64,000 nucleotides of DNA from contig BPKM01000002.1 of assembly GCA_026005135.1 (NCBI GenBank), positions 496,001 through 560,000 on the forward strand, written 5' to 3'. The notes beneath the pieces were generated by a model. That model was not told the DNA's origin. It saw nothing but the letters and a program-made list of their open reading frames with translations, and made no database searches. The DNA is from Leptospiraceae bacterium (GTDB lineage: Bacteria > Spirochaetota > Leptospiria > Leptospirales > Leptonemataceae). Of this stretch, positions 27,150 to 37,804 are shown piece by piece; positions within the stretch are counted from its first letter, which is position 1, and every line of letters begins with the position of its first letter. The translations under genes were made by a program, and so were the position numbers.

Positions 27150-29060
27150 TTATTTATACATTTCTTCAATTAAATCTTTATATTTTTCTGTAACAACATG
27201 TCTTTTGATTTTAAATAAATTTGTTAATTCATCGCCTACTTCGAAGGGTTTTGGTAATAATCGAATATCTACAATTCTTTCAAAAGATTTAAATCCTGCT
27301 TCTCCAGAAACAAGTCGCTTTACTTCATTTCTTAAAATTTTTAAAACTTCTTCATTTTTTGCTAATTCTTCATAAGTAGAACCATAATCTTTAAATTGCT
27401 CTAAAGAAGGAACGATTAATGCACATAAAAATTTTTTATCCTGTCCAACAACCATACATTGATGAATTAATGGTGATTCTAATAATTTATTTTCAATAGG
27501 CACTGGTTCAACATTTTCTCCACCTAATAATACAACAGTTTCTTTTGAACGTCCAACAATCTTTAAACAATTGTTAAATGTCATCATTCCAAGATCACCT
27601 GTATTCATCCAACCATCTTTAAGAACTTTTTCTGTTGCTTCGGGATTTTTATAGTATCCTTTCATTACCTGTGGACCTTTTACATGAATTTCTCCTTTAA
27701 CACCACGTCTTTTTGGTCCACCTGGTTCAGTTGTATAAATGATTTCTCCAGTATTAATATCAATCAATCTTAATTGTGTTTCTGGATATAGAGGTCCTAC
27801 TGTTCCAGGTACTAATTTTTTATAAGTTCTTACTGCAATTACGGGGCATGTCTCTGTCATACCATAACCTTCAAGAACTGGTATACCGATATTATTAAAG
27901 AATTCATCTACATGTAAGGGTAATGCACCACCACCAGAAACAGAACCTTTTAATTTACCTCCTGTTGCTGCTCTAATTTTCGAAAGAACAATGATATCTA
28001 AAAGTAAATTTGGAATAGCAAAAATAATCACATTGATTAATTGATATATTCCTAAAAAGAGAGATAAAATAGGATTTCTTCCTGTTGTATCTAATTCTCT
28101 AAATGTTAAAAATCGTATTCCACCTTTAAATTTTTTAGAACAGAAATAAGCAGCATTAAATAATGCTTTTCTAATAGGTGGAGCACTTTCAACACGTGAT
28201 AAAATTCCCTGATATACACTTTCCCAGATTCGAGGAGCTGAAGCCATAAATGTAGGCTTAACAATTGTCATATCTTCTCTTACATTTCTTACATTAGTAT
28301 AGTAGGTGCATAATCCCCTGGAAATAGAAAGCATTTCGAACATTCTTTCAAAAATATGCCAGATTGGTAAAATCGATAATACTCTATCTTCTGGAGATAA
28401 TTTAATATTCCTGGGTAAGTTTTTTACCTGAGAAATCATATTTTTATGCATTAACATAACACCTTTTGGTGCTCCTGTTGTTCCAGAAGTGTAAATAAGA
28501 GTAAATAGATCATCTTCTTTAATATTTGCCATTCTTTCTTCTACTCGTCTATCTCCCTGTTCTCTTAATTTTTTTCCTTTTTCCAATAAATTATAGAGGT
28601 GCAAAATACCTTCTGGTGCTTTTGTGTTCTTATCCATTATAATTATATGCTTTATATTTGGTAGTTTAGACTTATTTTTTAGAATTTTATCTAAAACCAT
28701 TTGATTTTCCACAATTACCACTTTCGCATCGGAATGAGGAACGATATATTGAATATCACCATCGGTTACGTCTGTACCTCTTGGAACATCTACAGCACCG
28801 CAGAGTTGAATACCATAATCAACCAAGATCCATTCAAAACGATTATCTGCAAATAAGCAAACATGTTCACGTTGTTCTATTCCTAAATCAATAAATGCTG
28901 TAGCTAAAGCAACCCCCATTTCGTATAATTCTTTAAAAGAAACAGGTTCAAAAACTTTATTCTCATTTCTTGTTGCGAAAGCTGGTCTATCGCCAAATTT
29001 TTCCGCAGCCTCTTTATATAGTTCGGCTAAATTTCTTGCTTTAATTTCGTAGTTTGCCAC
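27150..29060 (-). CDS. Long-chain acyl-CoA synthetase (AMP-forming)
   Basis: The 636-residue enzyme shows the adenylation signature TLIYTSGTTGAPKGVML, the acyl-adenylate motif VLEGYGMTETCPVIAV, the hinge GWMNTGDLG and IVGRSKETVVLLGGENVEP. Its length and long insert (residues about 300-360, hydrophobic LINVIIFAIPNLLLDIIVLS) suit membrane-associated long-chain enzymes of the FadD15 type. It activates fatty acids to acyl-CoA. The start codon is GTG at 29060, set by AAGGAGGACCTT immediately upstream, one of the strongest ribosome-binding sites in the window. Confidence 0.92.
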   Translation of the reverse strand: MANYEIKARNLAELYKEAAEKFGDRPAFATRNENKVFEPVSFKELYEMGVALATAFIDLGIEQREHVCLFADNRFEWILVDYGIQLCGAVDVPRGTDVTDGDIQYIVPHSDAKVVIVENQMVLDKILKNKSKLPNIKHIIIMDKNTKAPEGILHLYNLLEKGKKLREQGDRRVEERMANIKEDDLFTLIYTSGTTGAPKGVMLMHKNMISQVKNLPRNIKLSPEDRVLSILPIWHIFERMFEMLSISRGLCTYYTNVRNVREDMTIVKPTFMASAPRIWESVYQGILSRVESAPPIRKALFNAAYFCSKKFKGGIRFLTFRELDTTGRNPILSLFLGIYQLINVIIFAIPNLLLDIIVLSKIRAATGGKLKGSVSGGGALPLHVDEFFNNIGIPVLEGYGMTETCPVIAVRTYKKLVPGTVGPLYPETQLRLIDINTGEIIYTTEPGGPKRRGVKGEIHVKGPQVMKGYYKNPEATEKVLKDGWMNTGDLGMMTFNNCLKIVGRSKETVVLLGGENVEPVPIENKLLESPLIHQCMVVGQDKKFLCALIVPSLEQFKDYGSTYEELAKNEEVLKILRNEVKRLVSGEAGFKSFERIVDIRLLPKPFEVGDELTNLFKIKRHVVTEKYKDLIEEMYK

Positions 29061-29154
29061 AAGGTCCTCCTTATTAATATTTTTTAAATTGATTTCAACA
29101 TAATTTAATATTTTAGTTGTAAAATTTTGCGCAAAAATTAATGAATGAAATTCT

Positions 29155-29988
29155 ATGTCAACTTATAATCGAATATTGAAAAAAATAATTTTTAAAAGTA
29201 AAAAAAATTTATGTATTGGATTGGATCCCGATAAGAATTTAATACCTTCTGGTTATAAAAAAAATATAGAAGGGATTTATAATTTTTTAATAGATATTAT
29301 AAATTATACTTATGATAATGCCATTGCTTATAAAATAAATTTAGCATTTTATGAATGTTATGGGAAAGAAGGATGGGAATTAATAGAAAAGATTATAAAA
29401 TATATAAAAATAAAAGATAAAGAAATAAATACAAAGAAAATTCTTATAGCAGATGCGAAACGAGGTGATATTGGAAATACATCGAAAAAATATGCGAAGG
29501 CATTTTTTGATTTTTTTGATTTTGATGCTATAACCTTGCATCCATATATGGGAATAGATTCTATTTTACCGTTTATAGAATATCAAAACAAAGGTAGTAT
29601 TATCTTATGTTTAACATCAAATCCATCCAATATCGATTTCGAATTTTATGGTGATCCTCCTTTATATGAAATTGTAGCAAAGAAAATTGTTGAATGGAAT
29701 CGAAAATATGATAATGTAATGGCTGTAATAGGTGCAACCAATCAAGAAGAACATTTGGAACAATTATCGAAAATATTAATTGATATTCCTGTACTTGTTC
29801 CAGGAATAGGAGCTCAGGGTGGTAATCTAGATATAGTAATGAAATATTTTAAAGATAGAGCATTAATCAACATAGGAAGAAGTATTTTATATGCTTCTAA
29901 TAACATAGATGAATTACCACTTAAAATCAATGAATATTTAAATAACTATTATAATAAAATATATAAATATTTTAATAATAATGAATAA
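29155..29988 (+). CDS. pyrF: Orotidine 5'-phosphate decarboxylase, type 2
   Basis: The 277-residue protein has LCIGLDPDKNLIP near the start, AIAYKINLAFYECYG, the catalytic block ILIADAKRGDIGNTSKKYA (Lys-Asp pairs), and VLVPGIGAQGGNLD with IGRSILYA near the end. This matches the longer type 2 PyrF family. It forms UMP from orotidine monophosphate. It is divergent from the acyl-CoA synthetase, and no other pyrimidine genes are in view. Confidence 0.93.
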   Translation: MSTYNRILKKIIFKSKKNLCIGLDPDKNLIPSGYKKNIEGIYNFLIDIINYTYDNAIAYKINLAFYECYGKEGWELIEKIIKYIKIKDKEINTKKILIADAKRGDIGNTSKKYAKAFFDFFDFDAITLHPYMGIDSILPFIEYQNKGSIILCLTSNPSNIDFEFYGDPPLYEIVAKKIVEWNRKYDNVMAVIGATNQEEHLEQLSKILIDIPVLVPGIGAQGGNLDIVMKYFKDRALINIGRSILYASNNIDELPLKINEYLNNYYNKIYKYFNNNE

Positions 29989-30110
29989 TGTTCATTTTTT
30001 GTTTCTATAATTCTTTGTTTTTTTCCTTTACATTGGAAATAATTAATAGAAAATTGATTTAAGAAGCCCATGAATTTCATGATTTCAAATCAAATCAGGA
30101 GAAAAATAGT

Positions 30111-30791
30111 ATGATATTAAAACGATTGGTCACTTCCTCCATTGGAAGAAAAACGATTGTTGCGGTAACAGGAACCTTATTGGTACTATTTGTTATAGTG
30201 CATATGTTAGGGAATTGGAATATGTTTTTAGGTCCAGATGCGATGAATTCCTATGCAGCTAATTTACAAAGTCTTGGTGGCTTGTTATGGTTGGCTCGTA
30301 TAGGATTAATTGTCGCTTTTGTTTTACATATCTTTTTTGCTATTCAGTTAAATATAGAGAATAAAATGGCAAGACCAATACCATATAAGAAAAAAGATTA
30401 TGTTAAGGCAACTCTTACTTCCAGAACAATGGCATTATCTGGTCTATTAATTCTTTCATTTGTTATTTATCATCTTTTACATTATACACTGGGAATAGTA
30501 CAACCAGAAACTTTTAAAGCAAATTTAACAGATTCTCAGGGAAGACCAGATGTATATATGATGGTTATTTATGGTTTTAAAAATCCTTTAATTTCGATTA
30601 GTTATATCATTGCGATGTTTTTTCTAGCAATGCACCTGGATCATGCTGTGCAAAGTGTTTTTCAAACATTGGGATTAACTACAAAAAATATATTTCCCAA
30701 ATTGATTCGATTCTCTCGTGGTTTAGCTATTTTTATTTTTATTGGCTATACATTAATTCCCTTATCCATTTTATTGGGAATTATAAAATAA
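30111..30791 (+). CDS. sdhC: Succinate dehydrogenase/fumarate reductase cytochrome b subunit
   Basis: The 226-residue membrane protein has five hydrophobic segments and a typical opening [20 protein letters not shown] with nearby HMLGNW. Further histidines in [20 protein letters not shown] and AMHLDHAVQ are candidate heme b ligands. It is the single-subunit di-heme type that accompanies Bacteroidetes- and Wolinella-like complexes. CAGGAG precedes the ATG. It is the first gene of sdhC-sdhA-sdhB and anchors the enzyme to the membrane and the quinone pool. Confidence 0.92.
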   Translation: MILKRLVTSSIGRKTIVAVTGTLLVLFVIVHMLGNWNMFLGPDAMNSYAANLQSLGGLLWLARIGLIVAFVLHIFFAIQLNIENKMARPIPYKKKDYVKATLTSRTMALSGLLILSFVIYHLLHYTLGIVQPETFKANLTDSQGRPDVYMMVIYGFKNPLISISYIIAMFFLAMHLDHAVQSVFQTLGLTTKNIFPKLIRFSRGLAIFIFIGYTLIPLSILLGIIK

Positions 30792-30822
30792 ATATACTAT
30801 TTTATACACAAGGAGTGATTAT

Positions 30823-32742
30823 ATGAGTTTAAATTCAAAAGTACCTTCAGGTCCTATTGAACAGAAATGGGATAAACATAAATTTGATTTAAAATTGGTA
30901 AATCCAGCTAATAAAAGAAAATACGAAATTATTGTTGTTGGAACAGGTTTAGCAGGAGCTTCTGCAGCCGCAACATTAGCTGGTTTGGGTTATAATGTTA
31001 AAGTTTTTACATTTCATGATACACCAAGGAGAGCTCATAGTATTGCAGCTCAGGGTGGTATAAATGCAGCAAAAAATTATCAAGGTGATGGAGATAGTAT
31101 TTTTCGATTATTTTATGATACAATAAAAGGAGGAGATTTTCGTTCTCGGGAAGCAAATGTTTATCGTTTAGCACAGGTAAGTTTAAATATAATTGATCAA
31201 TGTGTTGCTCAGGGTGTTCCCTTTGCAAGAGAATATGGTGGATATTTAGCAAATCGTTCTTTTGGTGGTGCTCAGGTTTCGCGTACATTTTATGCAAGAG
31301 GACAAACAGGACAACAACTTCTTTTAGGTGCATATCAAGCATTAATGCAACAGGTAGATGCTGGAAATATAAAACTTTATACAAGACACGAAATGTTAGA
31401 TGTAGTGATTGTAAATGGACATGCAAAAGGAATCATTGTAAGAGATTTAGTATCTGGTAAAATTTCTAAACATAGTGCACATGCTGTTGTTCTTGCAACA
31501 GGTGGTTATAGTAATGTCTTTTTCTGGTCTACGAATGCAATGAATTCAAATGTTACAGCTACTTATAGAGCCTATAAAAGAGGAGCTTATTTTGCAAATC
31601 CTTGTTTTACACAAATTCATCCTACCTGTATACCAGCTTCTGGAGATTATCAATCGAAATTAACGTTAATGTCAGAATCTTTAAGGAATGATGGTCGTGT
31701 ATGGGTACCAAAGAAACCAGGAGATAAAAGACATCCAAATGACATTCCAGAAGAAGAGAGAGATTACTATTTAGAAAGAAAGTATCCAAGTTTTGGTAAC
31801 TTGGTGCCAAGAGATATAGCATCTCGTGCAGCAAAATATGTATGTGATGAAGGTAGAGGTGTAGGTCCTGGTGATAAACCCTATGCAGTTTATTTAGATT
31901 TTAGAGATGCTATCAAAAGATTAGGAAAAGAGAAAATTGCAGAAAGATATGGAAATTTATTTGAAATGTATCAAAAGATTACGAATGAAAATCCCTACGA
32001 AGTACCAATGAGAATTTATCCAGCACCACATTATACTATGGGAGGTTTATGGGTAGATTATAATTTAATGAGTAATATTCCTGGTTTATTTGTTATTGGA
32101 GAAGCAAACTTTTCTGATCATGGTGCGAATCGTCTTGGAGCAAGTGCATTAATGCAAGGATTAGCTGATGGTTATTTTATATTACCTTATACCATTGGTG
32201 GATATCTTGCGGAAATAGGATGGGATAAAGTTTCTGATGATTTACCAGAATTTAACGATGCATTAAAAACTGTTGAAGAAAATATTAAAAAACTATTATC
32301 TATTAATGGAACAAAATCACCAGATTATTTCCATATGGAATTAGGTCGCTTAATGTTAGATAAAGTAGGTATGTCTCGAAATAAACAGGGATTAGAAGAA
32401 GCATTGAAAAAAATTCCAGAAATTAGAGATCGTTTCTGGAAAGATGTACGTGTTACTGGAACAGGTGAATCTTTAAATCAAACCTTAGAAAAAGCTGGAA
32501 GAGTTGCAGATTTTCTGGAATTTGCAGAATTAATGGCTTATGATGCATTACATAGAGAAGAATCCTGTGGAGGCCATTTTAGAGAAGAATATCAAACACC
32601 TGATGGAGAAGCATTACGAAATGATGAAAAATTTGCCTATGTCGCTGCATGGGAATATAAAGGTGTTGGAAATACACCAGTCTTACATAAAGAAGAATTA
32701 AAATTCGAAGTTGTAAAACCAACAACACGAAGCTATAAATAA
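30823..32742 (+). CDS. sdhA: Succinate dehydrogenase/fumarate reductase flavoprotein subunit
   Basis: The 639-residue protein has the FAD-binding start [20 protein letters not shown], the covalent-flavin region [15 protein letters not shown], substrate-site motifs [19 protein letters not shown] and [15 protein letters not shown], and [20 protein letters not shown]. It oxidises succinate to fumarate or works in reverse. An AAGGAG site lies before the ATG, 31 bases after sdhC. Length fits the subclass paired with a one-subunit cytochrome b. Confidence 0.96.
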   Translation: MSLNSKVPSGPIEQKWDKHKFDLKLVNPANKRKYEIIVVGTGLAGASAAATLAGLGYNVKVFTFHDTPRRAHSIAAQGGINAAKNYQGDGDSIFRLFYDTIKGGDFRSREANVYRLAQVSLNIIDQCVAQGVPFAREYGGYLANRSFGGAQVSRTFYARGQTGQQLLLGAYQALMQQVDAGNIKLYTRHEMLDVVIVNGHAKGIIVRDLVSGKISKHSAHAVVLATGGYSNVFFWSTNAMNSNVTATYRAYKRGAYFANPCFTQIHPTCIPASGDYQSKLTLMSESLRNDGRVWVPKKPGDKRHPNDIPEEERDYYLERKYPSFGNLVPRDIASRAAKYVCDEGRGVGPGDKPYAVYLDFRDAIKRLGKEKIAERYGNLFEMYQKITNENPYEVPMRIYPAPHYTMGGLWVDYNLMSNIPGLFVIGEANFSDHGANRLGASALMQGLADGYFILPYTIGGYLAEIGWDKVSDDLPEFNDALKTVEENIKKLLSINGTKSPDYFHMELGRLMLDKVGMSRNKQGLEEALKKIPEIRDRFWKDVRVTGTGESLNQTLEKAGRVADFLEFAELMAYDALHREESCGGHFREEYQTPDGEALRNDEKFAYVAAWEYKGVGNTPVLHKEELKFEVVKPTTRSYK

Positions 32743-32763
32743 TTAAATTAAGGAGAATTTGTT

Positions 32764-33549
32764 ATGAAAATCATATTACATGTATGGAGACAAAATGGTC
32801 CAGATGATGAAGGTAAATTTGTTCGTTATGAGGTAGAAAATGTAAGTACCCATTGGTCTTTTTTAGAACTATTAGATGTGTTAAATAATCAATTGATAGA
32901 GAAAGGAGAAGAACCCATAACATTTGAACATGATTGTAGAGAAGGTATTTGTGGTTGTTGTGGTTTTATGATTAATGGCGTTGCGCATGGAAGACAATAT
33001 TCTCCTGAAGGAAGAACAACTGTTTGTCAGCTTCATATGTATAAATTTAAAGATGGTGATGAATTATATTTAGAGCCTTTCCGTGCTAAAGCATTTCCTG
33101 TTTTAAAAGATTTAATGGTAGATAGAAGTGCTTTTGATAAAATTATTGCTGCAGGTGGATATATTACAGTACAGGCAGGTAATGCACAGGATGCAAATAA
33201 TATTTTAATACCAAAAGAAGTAGCAAACGAAGCAATGAATGCAGCAGAATGTATTGGATGTGGTGCATGTGTTGCTTCTTGTAAAAATGCTTCTGCTATG
33301 TTATTTGTATCTGCAAAAATTTCTCATTTAGGTTTATTACCACAGGGACAGCCAGAAAGAAAACGTAGAGCACAAAGAATGATTGCAAAAATGGACGAAT
33401 TAGGATTTGGAAATTGTACAAATCAATATGAATGCGAAGCAGTATGTCCTAAAGGAATACGTAAAGATTTTATTGGTCGAATGAATCGAGATTATATGTG
33501 TTCTCTTAATAAAGAGATAGATATAAAAGAAAGTGTTGGTGCTATTTGA
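32764..33549 (+). CDS. sdhB: Succinate dehydrogenase/fumarate reductase iron-sulfur subunit
   Basis: The 261-residue protein carries the [2Fe-2S] ligands in CREGICGCCG with a later Cys in VCQLHMY, and the [4Fe-4S]/[3Fe-4S] ligands in CIGCGACVASCKN and CEAVCPKGI. It passes electrons between the flavin and the membrane hemes. AAGGAG precedes the ATG. The gene ends the operon, followed by a GC-rich intergenic element. Confidence 0.95.
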   Translation: MKIILHVWRQNGPDDEGKFVRYEVENVSTHWSFLELLDVLNNQLIEKGEEPITFEHDCREGICGCCGFMINGVAHGRQYSPEGRTTVCQLHMYKFKDGDELYLEPFRAKAFPVLKDLMVDRSAFDKIIAAGGYITVQAGNAQDANNILIPKEVANEAMNAAECIGCGACVASCKNASAMLFVSAKISHLGLLPQGQPERKRRAQRMIAKMDELGFGNCTNQYECEAVCPKGIRKDFIGRMNRDYMCSLNKEIDIKESVGAI

Positions 33550-33574
33550 TATAAAATATATTATAAATATTAAT

Positions 33575-33713
33575 GCGTGAGGGATGCGTAGGGTAAGCTG
33601 AGCGGTAGCGAAGCTTAGCACTGCCTTGAGCGAAGCGAAAGGATTGCCGAAGCGATAGCGAAGCCCGAAGCAGCCCGACCCCGACGAAGCAAAAGCGAGT
33701 CGGGGGCACGCCC
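33575..33713. repeat. GC-rich intergenic (REP-like) element
   Basis: About 140 bases of far higher GC than anything nearby lie between sdhB and valS, beginning GCGTGAGGGATGCG and ending GGGGGCACGCCC. The element is built from GCGAAGC-type motifs (at least five AGCGAAGC or GCGAAGC cores) and a stem CCCCGAC...GTCGGGG near 33680-33706. No ORF is supported. Its build resembles dispersed palindromic intergenic repeats, and similar GAAGCGAGTCGGG-type sequences are familiar to me from Leptospira intergenic DNA. Only one copy is in this window. Confidence 0.75.
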
Positions 33714-33827
33714 TATTTATTAATTCATATTTATCTTCCTTAAAGGTTATTTAATGTTAAAATTATAATTTCCAGAATCCTTTTATAAAGTTCTTTTCTT
33801 TAAAAAAAAAATATAAATTTTGGTCTT

Positions 33828-36557
33828 ATGAGTCATAAAAAAGAGTTATCATCTCGATATAATCATTTAGATGTAGAAGAAAAATGGTATAAAGAATGGG
33901 AAAGTAAAAAAGCATTTGCACCAGAATATATAAAGGAATTAAATAAGTCCTATAAAAAACAACCTTATTCAATTGTAATTCCACCCCCGAATGTGACTGG
34001 ACAATTGCATGTAGGCCATGCTTTAAATATGACTATTCAAGATGTGTTGATTCGATTAGCAAGAAAATTAGGTTATAATACATTATGGATTCCTGGTACA
34101 GATCATGCTGGTATTGCAACACAGAGTAGAGTGGAAAGAGAATTAAAAGAAAAAGAAAATTTAACAAGGTTTGATCTTGGTAGAGAAAAATTTTTAGAAC
34201 GTGTATGGCAATGGAAAGAACATTATGGAAATGTAATAACTAAACAGATGAGAAAATTAGGTGTTTCTATCGATTGGACAAGAGAACGTTTTACAATGGA
34301 TGAGGGATTATCTCGTGCTGTAAGAAAGGTATTTGTAGATTTATATAAAGAAGGATTAATCTATCGTGATACAAAAATGGTTAACTGGGATCCAGAAACG
34401 AAAACAGTGTTATCAGATCTCGAAGTAGAATATGAAGAAAATTATAAAGGTGAATTATGGAGTTTTGCTTATCCTTTATCTGATGGAAGTGGAGAAATTA
34501 TTGTTGCAACAACCCGTCCAGAGACAATGCTTGGCGATACAGCTGTTGCTGTTCATCCAGAGGATCCTCGTTATAAACATTTAATAGGTAAAACAGTAAA
34601 ACACCCTTTATTAAATAGAGATATTCCTATTATTGGAGATGCAATTTTAGTTGATCCAGAATTCGGTACAGGAGCTGTTAAAGTTACTCCAGCTCATGAT
34701 CCTAATGATTTTGAAGTAGGAAAAAGACATAATTTAGAATTTATTACAATTTTTGATGAATCTGCACGAATTAATGAAAATGGTGGACCATATCAAGGTC
34801 TGGATCGTTTCGAAGCAAGAAAAAAAATTAAAGAAGATATTGCTAAATTAGGCTTGGATAGAGGTACTAAAGAACATATTATGAGTATTGGACGTTCTCA
34901 ACGAAGTAATGCCATTGTGGAACCGATGATTTCTACTCAGTGGTTTGTTAAAGTTCAACCTTTAGCAGAAAAAGCAATTGAAGTAGTAGAGAAAGAAATT
35001 ATTAAATTTATTCCCAAACGCTGGGAAAATTTATATTTTTCCTGGATGCGAAATATTAAAGATTGGTGTATATCAAGACAGTTATGGTGGGGTCATCAAA
35101 TACCAGCATGGTATTGCGATGATTGTAATCATATAACCGTAACTATGGAAGATCCAGATAAATGCGAAAAATGTAATTCTAAAAATATTAAACAAGATCC
35201 AGACGTTCTTGATACATGGTTTTCTTCTGCTTTATGGCCCTTTTCTACTATGGGTTGGCCAGAACAGACAGAAGATTTAAAAACCTATTATCCTACAAGT
35301 GTGCTGGTGACAGGTTTTGATATTATATTTTTCTGGGTTGCAAGAATGATTATGATGGGGCTTCACTTTATGGATAAAGAGCCTTTTCGTGATGTTTATA
35401 TCCATGGATTAATGAGAGATGAAAAAGGTCGTAAAATCTCAAAAAGTCTTGGAAATAATATCGATCCAGTAGAAATTATACAAAATTATGGTGCAGATGC
35501 TTATCGTTTCTTTTTAATGGCTACCTTAACAGAAGGAAAAGATCTTGTATATTCTGAACAACGTTTAAAAGGATATCAGAATTTTTGTAATAAAATTTGG
35601 AATTCCTCTCGCTTTTTATTTTTAAATTTACCAGAAGATTTTCAATTACAAAAAGAAAAAATAGAAAATTTAGATTTACCTTTGGAAATAGAAGATTACT
35701 GGATATTATATCATTTAAATCGTGTAAAAAAATCTGTCTTATCGCTTTTACAGAATTATAAATTTCATCTTATTGCAGAAGAACTTTATGAATTTATTTG
35801 GAATTATTACTGTGATTGGTATATAGAAATTGTTAAATCACGACTAAAAGAAGATGCTAATAGAGAAACAAAAGAGACAGCTTTGCAAGTATTATTTTAT
35901 GTTTTATATATGATTATAAATTTACTTCATCCTTTTATGCCTTTTATTACAGAAGAATTATATTCTTTTTTAAAAGCATATATTCCAGAGGAAAATCAAG
36001 ATAATTTATATTTAATGTGGCTTCAGATACCAGAAAAAGAAATTTTATTAGAAGATAAAAAGGAAAAAATTAGATATATGGAAGAATTGCAGGAATTTAT
36101 TACGAAAACTCGTTCAATGCGAGCTGAATTATCTATTCCAACCGGAAAAAAAATTCTTATAGATATTTATACAGAAGATCCAGAATTTAAAAAATACATA
36201 CAAATAAAAAAGGAAGCTGCGGAACGATTGGTGCAGGCTTCTCAGATTAACTTTATAGAAAATAGAAAGGAAAGTAGCATTCAATCAATGGTAGAAGTTA
36301 TAAAAAGTGGTTATATAGAAATTCCTTTAAAAGATGTAGTTGATATTAAATCAGAAATACAAAAATTAGAAAAAGAAAAAAAGAACTTAGAAAAGATCAT
36401 ACAGGTTGCAGACTCTAAATTAAATAATGAAAAATTTTTACACTCTGCACCTCAACATGTTATTGATGAACAAAGGCAGAAAAAAGAAGATGCACTGGAA
36501 AGATTAAATTATTTAAATCAAACCTTAGAAAAATTATTAAAAATTCGTACAAATTAG
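33828..36557 (+). CDS. valS: Valyl-tRNA synthetase
   Basis: The 909-residue class I synthetase has the HIGH-type motif PPPNVTGQLHVGHALN, editing-domain blocks TTRPETMLGDTAVAVHPED and GTGAVKVTPAHDPNDF, the KMSKS loop as KGRKISKSLGN, and the C-terminal coiled coil (EIQKLEKEKKNLEKIIQ). It charges tRNA-Val and edits threonine. TATAAA lies ten bases before the ATG and no ribosome-binding site is seen. The next gene starts two bases after its stop. Confidence 0.97.
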   Translation: MSHKKELSSRYNHLDVEEKWYKEWESKKAFAPEYIKELNKSYKKQPYSIVIPPPNVTGQLHVGHALNMTIQDVLIRLARKLGYNTLWIPGTDHAGIATQSRVERELKEKENLTRFDLGREKFLERVWQWKEHYGNVITKQMRKLGVSIDWTRERFTMDEGLSRAVRKVFVDLYKEGLIYRDTKMVNWDPETKTVLSDLEVEYEENYKGELWSFAYPLSDGSGEIIVATTRPETMLGDTAVAVHPEDPRYKHLIGKTVKHPLLNRDIPIIGDAILVDPEFGTGAVKVTPAHDPNDFEVGKRHNLEFITIFDESARINENGGPYQGLDRFEARKKIKEDIAKLGLDRGTKEHIMSIGRSQRSNAIVEPMISTQWFVKVQPLAEKAIEVVEKEIIKFIPKRWENLYFSWMRNIKDWCISRQLWWGHQIPAWYCDDCNHITVTMEDPDKCEKCNSKNIKQDPDVLDTWFSSALWPFSTMGWPEQTEDLKTYYPTSVLVTGFDIIFFWVARMIMMGLHFMDKEPFRDVYIHGLMRDEKGRKISKSLGNNIDPVEIIQNYGADAYRFFLMATLTEGKDLVYSEQRLKGYQNFCNKIWNSSRFLFLNLPEDFQLQKEKIENLDLPLEIEDYWILYHLNRVKKSVLSLLQNYKFHLIAEELYEFIWNYYCDWYIEIVKSRLKEDANRETKETALQVLFYVLYMIINLLHPFMPFITEELYSFLKAYIPEENQDNLYLMWLQIPEKEILLEDKKEKIRYMEELQEFITKTRSMRAELSIPTGKKILIDIYTEDPEFKKYIQIKKEAAERLVQASQINFIENRKESSIQSMVEVIKSGYIEIPLKDVVDIKSEIQKLEKEKKNLEKIIQVADSKLNNEKFLHSAPQHVIDEQRQKKEDALERLNYLNQTLEKLLKIRTN

Positions 36558-36559
36558 TT

Positions 36560-37798
36560 ATGAAACATAATAAATACGAATTATTAGCACCAGCAGGAAA
36601 TTTTGAAAAATTACAGATAGCTCTTCACTATGGTGCAGATGCTGTTTATATGGGAGTGCCAGAATTAAGTTTACGCGGTAATATGAAAGATATGAATCTT
36701 GATGTATTAAAAACATCTATTGAATATGTAAAAAAACAAAATAAAAAAATTTATGTAACAATCAATATCTTTCCCCATAATAAAGATATACCATTAATAA
36801 TAGAAAATCTAAAATTTTTAGAAGAAATAAAACCACATGCTATAATCTTTTCTGATCCTGCTGTCTATAAATTGGCAAAAAAATATGCTCCTTCTATACC
36901 TTTGCATATCAGTACACAGGCAAATGTGACAAATGTCGAATCGGCTAAATTCTGGGAAGATTTAGGTATAGAAAGAATTATCTTAGCAAGGGAAGTTAGT
37001 ATAGAAGAAATAAAGGAATTTCGTAATGCTTTAAATTGTGATTTGGAAGCATTTGTTCATGGTTCCTTATGTATTGCTTATTCTGGTAAGTGTTATTTGT
37101 CTGCTTATATGACCAATCGTTCAGCTAATAAAGGAGAGTGTACAAATTCCTGTCGCTGGAAATATTCAGTTTATTATTTAAAAGAAGAAACAAGAGATGG
37201 ACAATTTTTTCCTGTTTTCGAAGATGATAGAGGAACGTATGTAATGAGTTCTAAAGATTTATGTATAATTGAATATTTGCCTTTACTTGCTGATGCTGGA
37301 GTTAATAGCTTCAAAATAGAAGGAAGAATGAAAGGTATTAACTACCTTGCAGGTGTTGTTAAAACTTATAGAGAGGCAATTGATTTATTAGAAAAAGGAA
37401 GTTTTATTGTAAAAGAGCAATGGTTAAGAGAATTAAATTTATTTTCTAATAGAGGATATACTACTGGAATGTATTTAGGAGAACATCCTGTTAATGGTTA
37501 TCAACATGATGGAAAAAGCAGAAATCAGCTTGATATATCCTTAGGTGGTGTAGTACAACAAGTCGAAAGTGATGGAGTATGGATTTTAGCAAGAGATAAA
37601 ATTTATCCTAAGGATTCTATAATTTTTTTAAGAGAAGGTTTAGAAGAAGAAATCTATCTGGTAAAAGAAATTCGAACAAGCAATAAAATTATGAATGTTT
37701 TAAAAAATGGAGAAATAGCAAAATTAATTTTGGATAAAGAAATAAAAAATATTCAGCCTCTTGATATTATAAGAAAAGTAAAAACAGTTTTAAAATAA
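36560..37798 (+). CDS. U32-family peptidase-like protein (TrhP/RlhA type)
   Basis: The 412-residue protein has the U32 layout: LLAPAGNFEKLQIALHYGAD, AVYMGVPELSLR, ISTQANVTN, and the signature EAFVHGSLCIAYSGKCYLS plus GECTNSCRWKY with conserved cysteines. Related proteins (TrhP, RlhA) take part in prephenate-dependent hydroxylation of tRNA or rRNA; others are called collagenase-like. Proximity to valS fits an RNA-modification role, by inference. It is coupled to valS with a two-base gap. Confidence 0.88.
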   Translation: MKHNKYELLAPAGNFEKLQIALHYGADAVYMGVPELSLRGNMKDMNLDVLKTSIEYVKKQNKKIYVTINIFPHNKDIPLIIENLKFLEEIKPHAIIFSDPAVYKLAKKYAPSIPLHISTQANVTNVESAKFWEDLGIERIILAREVSIEEIKEFRNALNCDLEAFVHGSLCIAYSGKCYLSAYMTNRSANKGECTNSCRWKYSVYYLKEETRDGQFFPVFEDDRGTYVMSSKDLCIIEYLPLLADAGVNSFKIEGRMKGINYLAGVVKTYREAIDLLEKGSFIVKEQWLRELNLFSNRGYTTGMYLGEHPVNGYQHDGKSRNQLDISLGGVVQQVESDGVWILARDKIYPKDSIIFLREGLEEEIYLVKEIRTSNKIMNVLKNGEIAKLILDKEIKNIQPLDIIRKVKTVLK

Positions 37799-37804
37799 AA
37801 ATAT

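Noticed and set aside
31007-31426. 139-codon ORF on the minus strand inside sdhA
   Set aside because: It lies wholly antisense to the highly conserved sdhA and its His/Leu-rich translation is a typical shadow of that gene.
33400-33621. 73-codon minus-strand ORF running from sdhB into the GC-rich element
   Set aside because: It is antisense to the conserved C-terminal cysteines of sdhB, has no start signals and resembles no protein.
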